This document shows positions 8,094 to 16,853 of a stretch of DNA of 64,000 bases, in pieces. Source of the DNA: CAYNQK01 sp964470375 (lineage in GTDB: Bacteria > Spirochaetota > Spirochaetia > Treponematales > JBGSOB01); the NCBI GenBank assembly GCA_964470375.1, contig CAYYCP010000002.1:35379-99378 (forward strand). Reading direction: 5' to 3'. Below the pieces are notes generated by a model, which worked only from the letters and a program-made list of their open reading frames with translations, had not been told where the DNA came from and did not search any database. The translations under genes and the position numbers were made by a program. Numbering within the stretch: position 1 is the stretch's first letter; every line of letters starts with the position of its first letter.

Positions 8094-9833
8094 TCAATGG
8101 TCGAGGTAGTCCTTGAGGCGGCGCGAGCGCTTCGGGTGCCTGAGGCGCCTCAGGGCCTTGGCCTCTATCTGGCGGATGCGCTCGCGGGTGACGTTGAAGT
8201 AGAGCCCCACCTCCTCCAAGGTCAGGGAATAGCCGTCGTCCAGGCCGAAGCGCATGCGCAGAACCTCCTGCTCCCTGGGCGGAAGCGTGGACAAGACTCC
8301 CCGTAACTGTTCCTGGAGGAGTTTGAAGGCGGTCTGGTTGGAGGGATTCTCAACGTCCTTATCCTCGATGAAGTCCCCCAGCAGGGAATCCTCCTCCTCG
8401 CCGATGGGGGTCTCCAGGGATATGGGCTCCCGGGCCACGTTCTTGACGGCCTTGACGCGCTGGACGGTCCAACCCAGGCGCTCGGCTATCTCATCGTCGG
8501 TGGGCTCACGCCCCAGAACCTGCATGAGCTGGCGTTGCTCGCGGACCACCTTGTTGATCTGCTCGATCATGTGGACCGGCACGCGGATGGTGCGGGCCTG
8601 ATCCGATATGGACCGAGTGATGGCCTGGCGGATCCACCAGGTGGCGTAGGTGGAGAATTTATAGCCCTTGCGGTACTCGAATTTCTCTACGGCCTTGATG
8701 AGGCCAATGTTGCCTTCCTGGACAAGGTCGAAGAAATGCAGGCCGCGGTTGGTGTACTTCTTGGCGATGGAAACCACAAGGCGTAGATTGGCCTTTATCA
8801 GCCGGTCCTTGGCGTTCTTCATCATGATCCGGCCGCGGCTGATTTCCTTGGCCATGGCCAGGATGTCTTCGATGGAGTCTTCGAAGCCTATCTCCAGTTC
8901 CTTGAGCTTCTTCTCGGTGACCTGGATCTGGCGGATGCGCTCCTTGACTTCGTCCGACGTCATCATCAGCTCGTTCTCGATGCGCTCGCGCTCCCCCCGC
9001 AGGGTCAGGCCGCGCCCGAGGGCCCTGAGCTCCTTGGGCGAGGACACCCGCAGGCGTTTCTCCAGACGGTCCTGCTCTTTTTTGTACTTCTTGATCTTCT
9101 TGGAGGCCTGAATGAACTTCTCCGAGAAGGAGCCGATCTCTTCCGGATGGATCTCGGACTTGCACAGCTGGGGGATGATGTTCTGGCGCAGCATCTTGAG
9201 CTCGTCATCGTCGAAGATGGAGCCGCCGCGGGCGATGATGCGGCGCTTGCACTCCATATATAGCTTAAGATCGGCCAGCACGTCCTTGAGGGAGTCGCGG
9301 TAGAACTGGTTCAGGCGCCGACGCTCGGCTAAATATTCGGTAAGGTCCTTCTTGGGAAGGTTGAGCTCGCGGGGATCCTTCTTGGAGAAGGCCCGCTGGG
9401 CCACCGAGTAGAATTCGGGAATCATCATGCCGGACTTCTTGATGATGGACTTGATGATGTTCTCACCGTCCTCCATCATTTTTGAGAGTTCCACCTCCTG
9501 CTCGGCTGTGAGGAGGTTCTCCTTGCCTATTTCCCGGAGGTAAAGGCGGATGGGGTCGTCCACCGCCGATTCCTTGTCGCTGTAGACCAGGCGTTTCTTG
9601 TCGCGCTCCTCATCCTTGCGGACGGCCGGGGCGCTTTCCTCCTCCACGTTCAGGTCCTCTTCCTCAAGCTGGATATTGTTGCTCTCCAGAAGGGCCAGGA
9701 CGGAGTCGATCTTATCACTGTTGAGGATGTGCTCCGGGAGGAAGTCAGACAGCTCGTCGTAGCTGATAATTTTCTTGGTCTTGGCGTATTCGAGGAGCTT
9801 TATAATCGCCGGATCCGTTTGTATATCGCTCAT
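8094..9833 (-). CDS. rpoD: Primary sigma factor RpoD (sigma-70)
   Basis: About 579 residues, the housekeeping sigma factor. Region 1.1 lies at the N-terminus, region 1.2 is seen as RLYLREIGKENLLTAEQE, region 2 as DLVQEGNIGLIKAVEKFEY and FSTYATWWIRQAI, and region 4.2 as LTLEEVGLYFNVTRERIRQ. A long non-conserved helical segment separates 1.2 from 2, as in other group 1 sigmas. Two starts are possible: a GTG at 9842 overlapping the dnaG stop (GTGA), or the ATG at 9833 giving MSDIQTDPA, preferred for its fit to the family. It explains the TTGAnn/TAnnnT promoters read elsewhere in the window. Confidence 0.96.
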   Translation of the reverse strand: MSDIQTDPAIIKLLEYAKTKKIISYDELSDFLPEHILNSDKIDSVLALLESNNIQLEEEDLNVEEESAPAVRKDEERDKKRLVYSDKESAVDDPIRLYLREIGKENLLTAEQEVELSKMMEDGENIIKSIIKKSGMMIPEFYSVAQRAFSKKDPRELNLPKKDLTEYLAERRRLNQFYRDSLKDVLADLKLYMECKRRIIARGGSIFDDDELKMLRQNIIPQLCKSEIHPEEIGSFSEKFIQASKKIKKYKKEQDRLEKRLRVSSPKELRALGRGLTLRGERERIENELMMTSDEVKERIRQIQVTEKKLKELEIGFEDSIEDILAMAKEISRGRIMMKNAKDRLIKANLRLVVSIAKKYTNRGLHFFDLVQEGNIGLIKAVEKFEYRKGYKFSTYATWWIRQAITRSISDQARTIRVPVHMIEQINKVVREQRQLMQVLGREPTDDEIAERLGWTVQRVKAVKNVAREPISLETPIGEEEDSLLGDFIEDKDVENPSNQTAFKLLQEQLRGVLSTLPPREQEVLRMRFGLDDGYSLTLEEVGLYFNVTRERIRQIEAKALRRLRHPKRSRRLKDYLDH

Positions 9834-9838
9834 CGCCC

Positions 9839-11599
9839 TCACTCTTTCAGCTTCATCAGCTCGGCGTCGATGTACATTTTTTCATACATCAGGTCGTTCA
9901 GGCCGGACTGGTCGGGTCCGGCTGAGGGAAGCAGCATGATGGAGCGGTTGATCTCGTCGCGCTTGCGCTCCAGCGACCTTATCCTGACGGCCTTCACCCC
10001 ATCTTCAATGAATTTGCCGGGATTTATACGGTACTCGTCAAGGGCTATCTTCTCCATGACGAGGGCACTCAGGCGCTCGTCCCCTATGCGGGCTAAAAAA
10101 CGCTCCATGTCATCATCGTCGTTGCGGAAGCTTTCTTCAAGGGCGATGTAGATTTTCCTAGCCTCCGGGTTTTCAAGGTCCTGGACGTCGAAGAGGGTCC
10201 TGACGCGCTCGAAACTGCCCCTATTCACCGCTATGGCGATCATGAGGGCCAGATCCCCGGAGGGCCGGATAGGGTCCTCTTCGGGGGCGGCGAGCTTGGC
10301 CGGGCGGGTTTGGGCGCGGACACCCTCCTCGAAGTCCCGCAGGATGGCTCCCTTCTCTACGCCGAAGGTCTTGGACATCAGGCTCAGGCAAAGCTCCCGC
10401 CTCACCTCCGAGGACATGGCGCCAATGAGGGGGAATAGGGACCGTATAGCGCCCTGGACCCCGGCCGCGCCGCCCTGGCCGGCTGCAGCGGCCCGCTGAA
10501 CCAGATACTCAACGGCGTTTATAGCTTTTCCCGTCATTTCTTTCAATACCGCGCTCCCACGCTTTTCCAGGATCTCGGAGGGGTCCTTAGCCTCCAGGCC
10601 GGTCACCACAAGGGACTCCAGGCCTGCTCGTTCGCATACAAGGATGGCCCGCTCGGTGGCTTGGCGGCCGGCTTGATCCGAGTCAAAGCAGAGGCGGACA
10701 ACCGGGGCTAGGCGGCGCAGGAGGACGGCCTGCTGCTCGGTGAAGCCTGTGCCCAGGGGGGCTACAGCTTCCTGTAAGCCGGCCTGGTGGAGTGATATGA
10801 CATCCATGTAGCCCTCGCAAAGGAGGGCCGAACCAGTGGCCTTGACAGCCTTGGCGGCGAGGGAAAGCCCGTAGAGGAGGCGTCCCTTCTGAAAATGTTC
10901 GGATTCCGCCGAATTGAGGTACTTAGGTTCTTCCTGTCCCATGACACGGCCCCCGAATCCGACTACGTTCTCACGCTGGTCCTGAATGGGAAACATGATA
11001 CGCCCGCGGAAAAAGGGAAGGTCCGGCTTTTTCTTAGAGAAAAGCCCTGTACGGGCCAAGAATTCCGGAGAATAGCCCTTGCGGGTCAAGAAGGCGTACA
11101 TCCAGGCCGGATCCCGGGGGCTCCAACCCAGGTTGAAGCGCTCGATGGTGTCAGGGCTGAGGGCGCGTCTGGCAAGGTACTCGCGGGCGGCAGCGGCTTC
11201 CGGGCTGTTGAGGAGGAGGTGGTGGAACGCGCCGGCCACCCGCTTCATGAATTCCTGGAGCTCGGCCTTCTCAGAATCCGCCCGGGAGGCCTGGGCTCCC
11301 TGCTCGTAGACAAGCTCAATCCCGGCCTTATGGGCGATATGCTCGAGGGCTTCGGGATAGCTCATGCGCTCGAGCTCCATGAGGAAGGTCACCGGGCTCC
11401 CGCCCTTTTTGCAGCCGAAGCAGAAAAAAAAGTTCTTCTCCGGATTGACGCTGAAGGAAGGCGTTTTCTCGGCGTGGAAAGGGCACAGGCCCCAGTGGCG
11501 GCCGCCCCGGTACTCAAGGCGCACATACTCCGATACCACGCTGACTATGTCCGCGCGCGCCAGGATGTCCTGGACGCAGGCTTCGGAAATGCGCCTCAT
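9839..11599 (-). CDS. dnaG: DNA primase
   Basis: 586 residues. The N-terminal CHC2 zinc finger (CPFHAEKTPSF then FFCFGCKKGG), the primase core with the TOPRIM acidic motif EGYMDVISLH and the DSDQAGRQA motif, and a helicase-interacting C-terminal region are all present. It makes RNA primers for replication with the DnaB helicase encoded at 31262-32623. The ATG overlaps the mltG stop (ATGA) and the end overlaps the rpoD region, so mltG-dnaG-rpoD form one coupled run, a variant of the classic macromolecular synthesis operon. Confidence 0.96.
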   Translation of the reverse strand: MRRISEACVQDILARADIVSVVSEYVRLEYRGGRHWGLCPFHAEKTPSFSVNPEKNFFFCFGCKKGGSPVTFLMELERMSYPEALEHIAHKAGIELVYEQGAQASRADSEKAELQEFMKRVAGAFHHLLLNSPEAAAAREYLARRALSPDTIERFNLGWSPRDPAWMYAFLTRKGYSPEFLARTGLFSKKKPDLPFFRGRIMFPIQDQRENVVGFGGRVMGQEEPKYLNSAESEHFQKGRLLYGLSLAAKAVKATGSALLCEGYMDVISLHQAGLQEAVAPLGTGFTEQQAVLLRRLAPVVRLCFDSDQAGRQATERAILVCERAGLESLVVTGLEAKDPSEILEKRGSAVLKEMTGKAINAVEYLVQRAAAAGQGGAAGVQGAIRSLFPLIGAMSSEVRRELCLSLMSKTFGVEKGAILRDFEEGVRAQTRPAKLAAPEEDPIRPSGDLALMIAIAVNRGSFERVRTLFDVQDLENPEARKIYIALEESFRNDDDDMERFLARIGDERLSALVMEKIALDEYRINPGKFIEDGVKAVRIRSLERKRDEINRSIMLLPSAGPDQSGLNDLMYEKMYIDAELMKLKE

Positions 11600-12666
11600 C
11601 TGCCGCTGACCCCGCCTTTGACTGCGTAACCGGCTTGGTTGTGGGCCTCTAGGCTGCGCGAGAATGTGTGCGATCCCCTTTCCGGGTCGGTGAGGCGGAA
11701 ATACAGGAAATCCGTCTTCTCAGGGGCGAAGGCGGCCTTGAGGGCCACAAGGCCGGGATTCGATATGGGGCCGGGGGGCAGGCCGGGATGGAGGTACGTG
11801 TTGTAGGGATTCTGGATCTCCAGGTCGCGGATGCTCAACTCGCTGGGATGGGGGCGGCCCTGGATATCGGTAATGATATAGACCACCGTGGCGCAGGACT
11901 GTAAGGCCATGCCTATCTTGAGACGGTTGTAGAAGACGCTGGCCATGCGGGGAGCCTCCTCGGCAAGGCGGTACTCGCGCTCTATGATGGATGCCAGAAT
12001 GATGCGCCGACCGAGCTCCCCTGACGGAAGGTCGGCGGCCTCCGGGAAGTTCCGCCTGATCTCCGAGAAGAAGCGATCCAGGAGAACGCGCAGGATGGTC
12101 GTGGCGTCGGTCCCCAGGGGGAAGGCGTAGGTATCCGGGAAGAGGTAGCCCTGGGCGTCCTGGAAGTCAATGCCGTATTCATCCAGGACAGCACGGTCTC
12201 TAGCAGCGGCCAGGAAATCCTCGGATTCGCAAATGCCGCTGCCCTCGAGCTCCCGGGCTACCCCTTTGAGGGTCAGGCCCTCGGGCAGGGTCAGGCGCCG
12301 TACCGCCTGGCGACCCTCTACCATCATATCGGCGATGTCACGGCTCCCCATGCCGGGGCCGATCTCATAGGTGCCGGCCTTGATGCTTCCAGCCCGGCCG
12401 GAAAGCCTGAGGCCGATAATGAAGGAGGAGGCCGAGCGGATCAGCCCGGCTTTCTTCAGGTTATAGGCCACTTGGGAGCCCGTGCTCCCGGGCTGGACGA
12501 CAAAGAGGACGGGTTCCTGGCCGGTTCGGGCGCTTGGGGGCCTGTCCAGCCAGGCCGCAACACTCATAAAGGCCAGCGCCGCCAGGACGCCGGCCGAGGC
12601 GAGGGCGGCCAGGACTATGAGGGCTGAGCGGACCGGGGATGTCCGGCGTTTCACGGCCTGCCTCAT
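11596..12666 (-). CDS. mltG: Endolytic murein transglycosylase MltG (YceG family)
   Basis: 356 residues with one N-terminal membrane segment (~15-38) and a periplasmic YceG domain. The catalytic Glu lies in ASIIEREYRL, followed by the family stretch MASVFYNRLKIGMALQSC. It cleaves nascent glycan strands and sets their length. It is coupled by ATGA overlaps to a 64-codon gene upstream and to dnaG downstream. Confidence 0.93.
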   Translation of the reverse strand: MRQAVKRRTSPVRSALIVLAALASAGVLAALAFMSVAAWLDRPPSARTGQEPVLFVVQPGSTGSQVAYNLKKAGLIRSASSFIIGLRLSGRAGSIKAGTYEIGPGMGSRDIADMMVEGRQAVRRLTLPEGLTLKGVARELEGSGICESEDFLAAARDRAVLDEYGIDFQDAQGYLFPDTYAFPLGTDATTILRVLLDRFFSEIRRNFPEAADLPSGELGRRIILASIIEREYRLAEEAPRMASVFYNRLKIGMALQSCATVVYIITDIQGRPHPSELSIRDLEIQNPYNTYLHPGLPPGPISNPGLVALKAAFAPEKTDFLYFRLTDPERGSHTFSRSLEAHNQAGYAVKGGVSGR

Positions 12667-12857
12667 CGCCCACCCCGCCTGAGGGCGTCCATCTCTTCAA
12701 TGCTGAGGCGCTCGAAGAGGGCCGCCTCCAGCTTGGCGAAGAGAGAGGCCTCCGCCCCATCGTCCAGGTAGGGACGGCCCGAGAGGATACGGTAGGCGGC
12801 CTTAGCCTCGTCAACACTGATGTTCAGAACCAGGCTATCGGAAGGCGAATAGCTCAT
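12663..12857 (-). CDS. Small hypothetical protein, 64 aa, translationally coupled
   Basis: 64 residues, acidic and helical, without signal peptide or membrane segment. No family recognised. The gene is supported by position: its ATG overlaps the MBL-hydrolase stop and its stop overlaps the mltG start, both as ATGA. Such double coupling is hard to obtain by chance and makes a real product likely. It could be a small regulator or adaptor of one of its partners, but nothing in the sequence says which. Confidence 0.7.
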   Translation of the reverse strand: MSYSPSDSLVLNISVDEAKAAYRILSGRPYLDDGAEASLFAKLEAALFERLSIEEMDALRRGGR

Positions 12858-13798
12858 ATCTGCGCCTCCATGCCCTCCGTGGCCATCAGCACCCGTACGG
12901 GCGGGCCTTCAAGATGGGCCGCGTACCATTCGGCGGAATCGAGGAGCTTGCCCAACTTGCGGTCGTCGTAGGATGGCTCGTGGTGGAAGAGGAAGATGGT
13001 GCCGATGCCGAAGGAGGAGGCGAAGTCGATGGCGACGCTGAAGGCGCTGTGGCCCCAATTGTACTTCTCGATGGCCTCCCCCAGGGTGTACTGGGCGTCT
13101 ATAACCATGGCGTCCGCCCCGCCGAAGAAGTCCATGTTGGCATGGGTTTTAAGGAAATCGGCTTCGACCAGCTCGGTATCGGTAGAGTAGATGAAACGCC
13201 TGCCATCGGCCTGGAAATGGTAGGCAGCGCAGCCCGAGGGATGGTTCATGGAGCGCGTTCGCAGGCTCAGGCCGTCCAGGCCGAGGGGCGTCCCGTCCAT
13301 TACATGGAAGGCGGTTTTGGCACGGAAGACGTCAAATTCCACCGGGAAATAGGGTGGCCGCATCTGGGCCTTGAGGACTGCCTCGAAATCCGGAACCAAG
13401 GAATAGAAATGCACGGTGTTGGACGGATCAAAAAGAGGCCCGAAGAAGGGCAAGCCTTGGATATGATCCCAGTGGAAGTGGGAGAAGAAGACGTGGATAG
13501 TCAGGCCGCTGCGCTTTTGGCGCGCCAGGGCATGGCCCAGTTCGCGGATGCCGGTGCCTGCGTCCAGGATCACGATGTCCTCGGAACCATCAGCGCTCAG
13601 CTCCACGCAGGCGGTGTTGCCGCCCACGGTCGAGAAGAGCTGTTGTGGCAGGGCGGACAGGAATCGCTCGCGCGAATCCTCGTCGATGAGGTCATCTCGG
13701 CCCAGGCGCGCGACGATTGAGGAAATCTTGCTTCGCAGCTGGACGGATGAGAGGGGCGACGGAACCGAGCCGCGCACACCCCAGAACCTTATCTTCAA
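12854..13798 (-). CDS. MBL-fold metallo-hydrolase
   Basis: 314 residues. It opens with MKIRFWGVRGSVPSP and carries the metal-binding motif SHFHWDHIQG (H-x-H-x-D-H) at residues ~107-116, with further ligands in GTGIRELG and STDTELVEADF; a C-terminal FHHEPSYDD supplies another His. This is the soluble MBL family related to RNase Z and PhnP-like phosphodiesterases; the substrate cannot be read from sequence. It is the first gene of the run leading into mltG-dnaG-rpoD and may set expression of the whole group. Confidence 0.82.
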   Translation of the reverse strand: MKIRFWGVRGSVPSPLSSVQLRSKISSIVARLGRDDLIDEDSRERFLSALPQQLFSTVGGNTACVELSADGSEDIVILDAGTGIRELGHALARQKRSGLTIHVFFSHFHWDHIQGLPFFGPLFDPSNTVHFYSLVPDFEAVLKAQMRPPYFPVEFDVFRAKTAFHVMDGTPLGLDGLSLRTRSMNHPSGCAAYHFQADGRRFIYSTDTELVEADFLKTHANMDFFGGADAMVIDAQYTLGEAIEKYNWGHSAFSVAIDFASSFGIGTIFLFHHEPSYDDRKLGKLLDSAEWYAAHLEGPPVRVLMATEGMEAQI

Positions 13799-13824
13799 GC
13801 GTATCTCCTGGAGCGAGGGAGTTC

Positions 13825-13854
13825 ACAATAGTATACTAATACCTTCCTTGAAAA
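13825..13854 (-). promoter_or_regulatory. Possible promoter of the MBL-mltG-dnaG-rpoD run
   Basis: This AT-rich patch in a GC-rich region contains TTTTCA (13849-13854) and overlapping -10-like hexamers on the minus strand (TATTGT with an 18-base spacer, or TATACT at 13830-13835 with too short a spacer). It is the only AT-rich stretch upstream of the MBL gene. The exact boxes are uncertain. The rest of 13799-13986 shows no gene. Confidence 0.35.
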
Positions 13855-13986
13855 GGCGATATGCGGAGCATGCCTTCTCTCCTAGGGTATCCGTCCGGTG
13901 AGGGAATAAACAGTACTTCCTTCGATATGTGAGCATCGTATACATACCTCGGCTGCCATCATTGGGCGATCAGCGCGTTAATGGGC

Positions 13987-14433
13987 TCAGGTCCCGGGTA
14001 AGGGCGAATCCGGCCCTATAAGCGTCTCGGCCGAGCGGAGTCGCATGATAGATTCCACCTCGCCCGGATCACGGAGGGGGCCGCGCCCTATCCCGGGGCA
14101 GGAAAGGGCCTCATCGGCCCAGGTCCGGGCGTCCCCGGCGATGCGCTCCCAGAAGGGATAGGTCCGGCACTGGAGAGGACGGGCAAGGTAGACCTTGCAG
14201 CCATCCTCCCAGAAGGCACAATCGAAATTCGCCTTCTCCCTCAGCGAGTAGAGGATGGTTCCACCCATGTCAACCAGGCGGCAGTGCTCGGCCAGGAACG
14301 CTCGCCGTCCCATGCCGAGATGGGCGGCCAGGGCATCCAGGTCTGAGGCCGTCAGAAAGACATAGCCGGGCGCCCCGCGGCAGCATGCCGAGCAGCGTGT
14401 ACACTCGAAACGGAATTCTGGTCCGGATGGCAT
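13987..14433 (-). CDS. YkgJ-type cysteine-cluster protein
   Basis: About 148 residues with CTRCSACCRGAPGYVFLT near the N-terminus and further Cys residues in DCAFWEDGCKVY and PLQCRTYPFWE. These are the eight-cysteine pattern of the YkgJ/CxxCxxCC zinc- or iron-binding family (PF03692), of unknown biochemical function. The start at MPSGPEFRFEC is used. The frame stays open upstream only because it runs through the tRNA-Tyr gene, which is not coding. It follows tRNA-Thr and tRNA-Tyr on the same strand and may be co-transcribed with them. Confidence 0.78.
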   Translation of the reverse strand: MPSGPEFRFECTRCSACCRGAPGYVFLTASDLDALAAHLGMGRRAFLAEHCRLVDMGGTILYSLREKANFDCAFWEDGCKVYLARPLQCRTYPFWERIAGDARTWADEALSCPGIGRGPLRDPGEVESIMRLRSAETLIGPDSPLPGT

Positions 14434-14483
14434 CCAGGAGCCCCCGAAAAAGGAAAAGCCCTTCCGATGATTCGGAAAGGCTA

Positions 14484-14565
14484 TGGGGAGAGAAGGATTC
14501 GAACCTTCGAAGGCGAAGCCAACAGATTTACAGTCTGCCCCCTTTGGCCACTCGGGAATCTCCCC
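14484..14565 (-). tRNA. tRNA-Tyr (GTA)
   Basis: The minus strand folds as a class II tRNA: acceptor GGGGAGA paired with TCTCCCC, anticodon loop with GTA, a long variable arm (about GGCTTCGCC), and the T-loop GGTTCGAATCC. The discriminator is A; CCA is not encoded. Confidence 0.95.
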
Positions 14566-14586
14566 TTTGTATCGCGCCACCGCTCA

Positions 14587-14660
14587 AGCCATCTCTCGGA
14601 ATCGAACCGAGGACCTCGAGATTACAAATCACGCGCTCTGGCCAACTGAGCTAAGATGGC
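14587..14660 (-). tRNA. tRNA-Thr (TGT)
   Basis: 74 bases on the minus strand: acceptor GCCATCT paired with AGATGGC, D-arm AGCTCAGTTGG, anticodon loop TTTGTAA giving TGT, and T-loop GGTTCGATTCC. CCA is not encoded. It lies 21 bases upstream of tRNA-Tyr in the same transcript. Confidence 0.96.
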
Positions 14661-14674
14661 GAGGAACGGAACTG

Positions 14675-14704
14675 AATATACCGGGAAGGGCTGAGCTTCG
14701 TCAA
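14675..14704 (-). promoter_or_regulatory. Promoter of the tRNA-Thr/tRNA-Tyr/ykgJ unit
   Basis: Minus strand TTGACG (14699-14704), an 18-base spacer and TATATT (14675-14680), with the tRNA-Thr 5' end 14 bases further on. Confidence 0.7.
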
Positions 14705-14759
14705 GACAAGGCTCGCTCGCTGGCGCGAGGCTCTCGCCTGTGAGCTTGGCTCGCAAGGC

Positions 14760-16853
14760 TTAGCGCAGCGGGGCGAAGTAGCCTGATTCGTCTCTGCCCG
14801 AGCGCTTGAAGAGGTAGGCTTCTACGGCGAAGGGCAAATAGGCCTTGCCGAAGTCGGACCTGGCCTGACTGGTGAAGCGCAGGGAATAGAAACCAGTCGG
14901 CCTGGAGGCGATGCGCGCGATCATGTTCTTGGGGCCGGAGGGATCGGTCAGCGACAGCATCGATCCACCGGAACTTTCGCAGAGGTAGCGAAGCGACGGG
15001 TCCGGCGTGCCTTGCGATACGAGGACAATGTTGAGGTGGATGGCGTTGTTGATCAGGAAGGCACTAGTCTCCGCAAGCCCATACGTCTTGAAGGACGTCT
15101 CGCCGGATTGACCCGCTGTATAAAGGAAGATTTCTCTCCTCGGGCGGGCCGAAGTAAGCTTGGATGCGGCCATGCGCAGGCTCAACTCCGGGTTCCATTC
15201 GGCCAAGGACGGGGCTCCGGCCAGGCGCGATACGATCTGGGCCGAAGCGCCAGGGGTATCGAAGACAGGGGCCTTGGCCCCGTAGACGGCCCCCCTGCCC
15301 TGCCCTGCCGTCAATACAGCCTCAATGTTAGAGGCCAGGATATCGCGCGAGAGGATGGCAGCATTCTTCAGGGACTCCGAGGAGTCGAAGGCCAGGACGG
15401 AGTCGAAGCCGGCTACGTCACCGGAGCCGAGGAATTCCACCTTCAGGGGGGGCTGGATGCGCTGCACCTTGAAGGATGCCAGCTTCCCGTTATCGAGCCT
15501 GTCCTCGATGGAGGCGATCTGCTCGGTGATGTAGAAGTTGCGGCCGTCAAGGCCGTTTACCGGACGGCCCTTGGCATCCCGTACGAGGATCTCCGCGTCC
15601 ACCGACGGGAAGGCGTCGGCGTTGACTCGCATGACACTGACGTCGAAGCCGGAGTAGACCAAGCCCGGCTCGGAGAGATAGAGAACCTTGGAAGCGTCGA
15701 AGTCGCAGGCTATAAGGCCGCCGTTCGAGTCAGGCATGGCGCAAATGAGTCGATTCGAGCGCTCTTGGCCCTGGTAGAGCTGGACCTGGGCCCCTGAGAG
15801 GGTATCCATGGCTATGACGCGGTTGCGATCAGCTACGATAAGGAGGCGCTCGCCCTCGGCATAGAGACCTTCGGGGCCTATGAGCTCCGGCCCTTCCAGG
15901 GGGCCTAGGAAATTACCGTCGCGGTCAAAGGCGAAGACACGCTTCAGGGAGGAATCGGCAACGAAGAGGCGGCCGGCGGCGAAGGCCAGGCCGGCCGGGC
16001 TTAGGAAGCCTTCGAAACCGCCTGTTTTCTGTCCGAAGGAGAGAACGAAGGCTCCGCCCGGGTCGAACTTGGAGACGCGCCGATTGCCCAGGTCCGAGAC
16101 GTAAAGGTAACCAGCCTCATCCCTGCAGAGGTACTGGGGGCCTACGAACTGTCCGTCGCCGCGGCCCTTGCTCCCGATGCGGGATTTGAGTCGGCCAGCC
16201 GAGTCTAGGTAACTGATGCGGTCGCCCCCGAATTCGCTGACGATGAGGCCTCCGGAACCGTCGGGAATGGCGCAGAAGGGGCGGTCCAAGCCGCCCAGGG
16301 GGCCCTTGTACTTTTCGCGGATGACTCCGTTGAGATCCATGCGAAGGATGGCGTCCGATCCGAATGAGCACAGCCAATAGGAACCGTCCCCGGCCGGGCT
16401 GAGCCAGCTGGGGCGCAGGTAGGTCGTTTCTCGGCCGGCCTTGTTGGGTATCGCCCCGGTCTCCACAAGGCGCGCGGAGTAATCCGCTGCCGGAGCGTAA
16501 TCAATGCGGGCCCTCAGGCGCTCGAGGAGGGAGAGACAGAAGGGATTGGCCAAGCCCGCTGCGGCGATGCCCTCCAGTTGGCCGGCGGCGGTGGCCTCGA
16601 AACCCGAGCGGGCATAGGTGCGGGCGAGCCAGAAGGATGTCAGGGGCTCGGCGGGGGATTGGGCCAGGGACTTCTCCAGGGACAGGATGGCCTCGTTGAA
16701 GAAGCCCCTGTGAAAGGCTTGGAGGCCGAAACGGAATTCCTCTTCGGCGGCTGCAGATGGGCTGGCCCAAACGAGCATTTGGGCCCCTAGACGAAGGCTG
16801 GCCGGGATCAGGGCGGCCAGGCACAGGAGGATCATCCAGCGCGGGCTCCTCAT
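14760..16853 (-). CDS. Secreted protein with TPR, NHL-repeat propeller and VWA-like domain
   Basis: 697 residues with a signal peptide (residues 1-24). Residues ~35-110 form TPR-like helices. About 150-400 form NHL-type beta-propeller blades (for example YLYVSDLGNRRVSKFDPGG). Then comes a short beta domain (RDAKGRPVNGLDGRNFYI), and from ~470 a von Willebrand A-like domain with the MIDAS motif DSSES. The propeller plus VWA layout suggests an exported binding or scaffolding protein. It is the last gene of galK-surE-TPR-NHL and overlaps the TPR stop (ATGA). The function is unknown; the domain calls are by eye. Confidence 0.72.
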   Translation of the reverse strand: MRSPRWMILLCLAALIPASLRLGAQMLVWASPSAAAEEEFRFGLQAFHRGFFNEAILSLEKSLAQSPAEPLTSFWLARTYARSGFEATAAGQLEGIAAAGLANPFCLSLLERLRARIDYAPAADYSARLVETGAIPNKAGRETTYLRPSWLSPAGDGSYWLCSFGSDAILRMDLNGVIREKYKGPLGGLDRPFCAIPDGSGGLIVSEFGGDRISYLDSAGRLKSRIGSKGRGDGQFVGPQYLCRDEAGYLYVSDLGNRRVSKFDPGGAFVLSFGQKTGGFEGFLSPAGLAFAAGRLFVADSSLKRVFAFDRDGNFLGPLEGPELIGPEGLYAEGERLLIVADRNRVIAMDTLSGAQVQLYQGQERSNRLICAMPDSNGGLIACDFDASKVLYLSEPGLVYSGFDVSVMRVNADAFPSVDAEILVRDAKGRPVNGLDGRNFYITEQIASIEDRLDNGKLASFKVQRIQPPLKVEFLGSGDVAGFDSVLAFDSSESLKNAAILSRDILASNIEAVLTAGQGRGAVYGAKAPVFDTPGASAQIVSRLAGAPSLAEWNPELSLRMAASKLTSARPRREIFLYTAGQSGETSFKTYGLAETSAFLINNAIHLNIVLVSQGTPDPSLRYLCESSGGSMLSLTDPSGPKNMIARIASRPTGFYSLRFTSQARSDFGKAYLPFAVEAYLFKRSGRDESGYFAPLR

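Noticed and set aside
14434..14580. Extra 49 N-terminal codons on the YkgJ-type gene
   Set aside because: They translate the tRNA-Tyr sequence; the typical protein starts at ATG 14433.
14700..14760. Repeated GCGAG/CTCGC motifs as a repeat element or terminator
   Set aside because: The stems are short and irregular and no U-tract follows; composition alone explains them.
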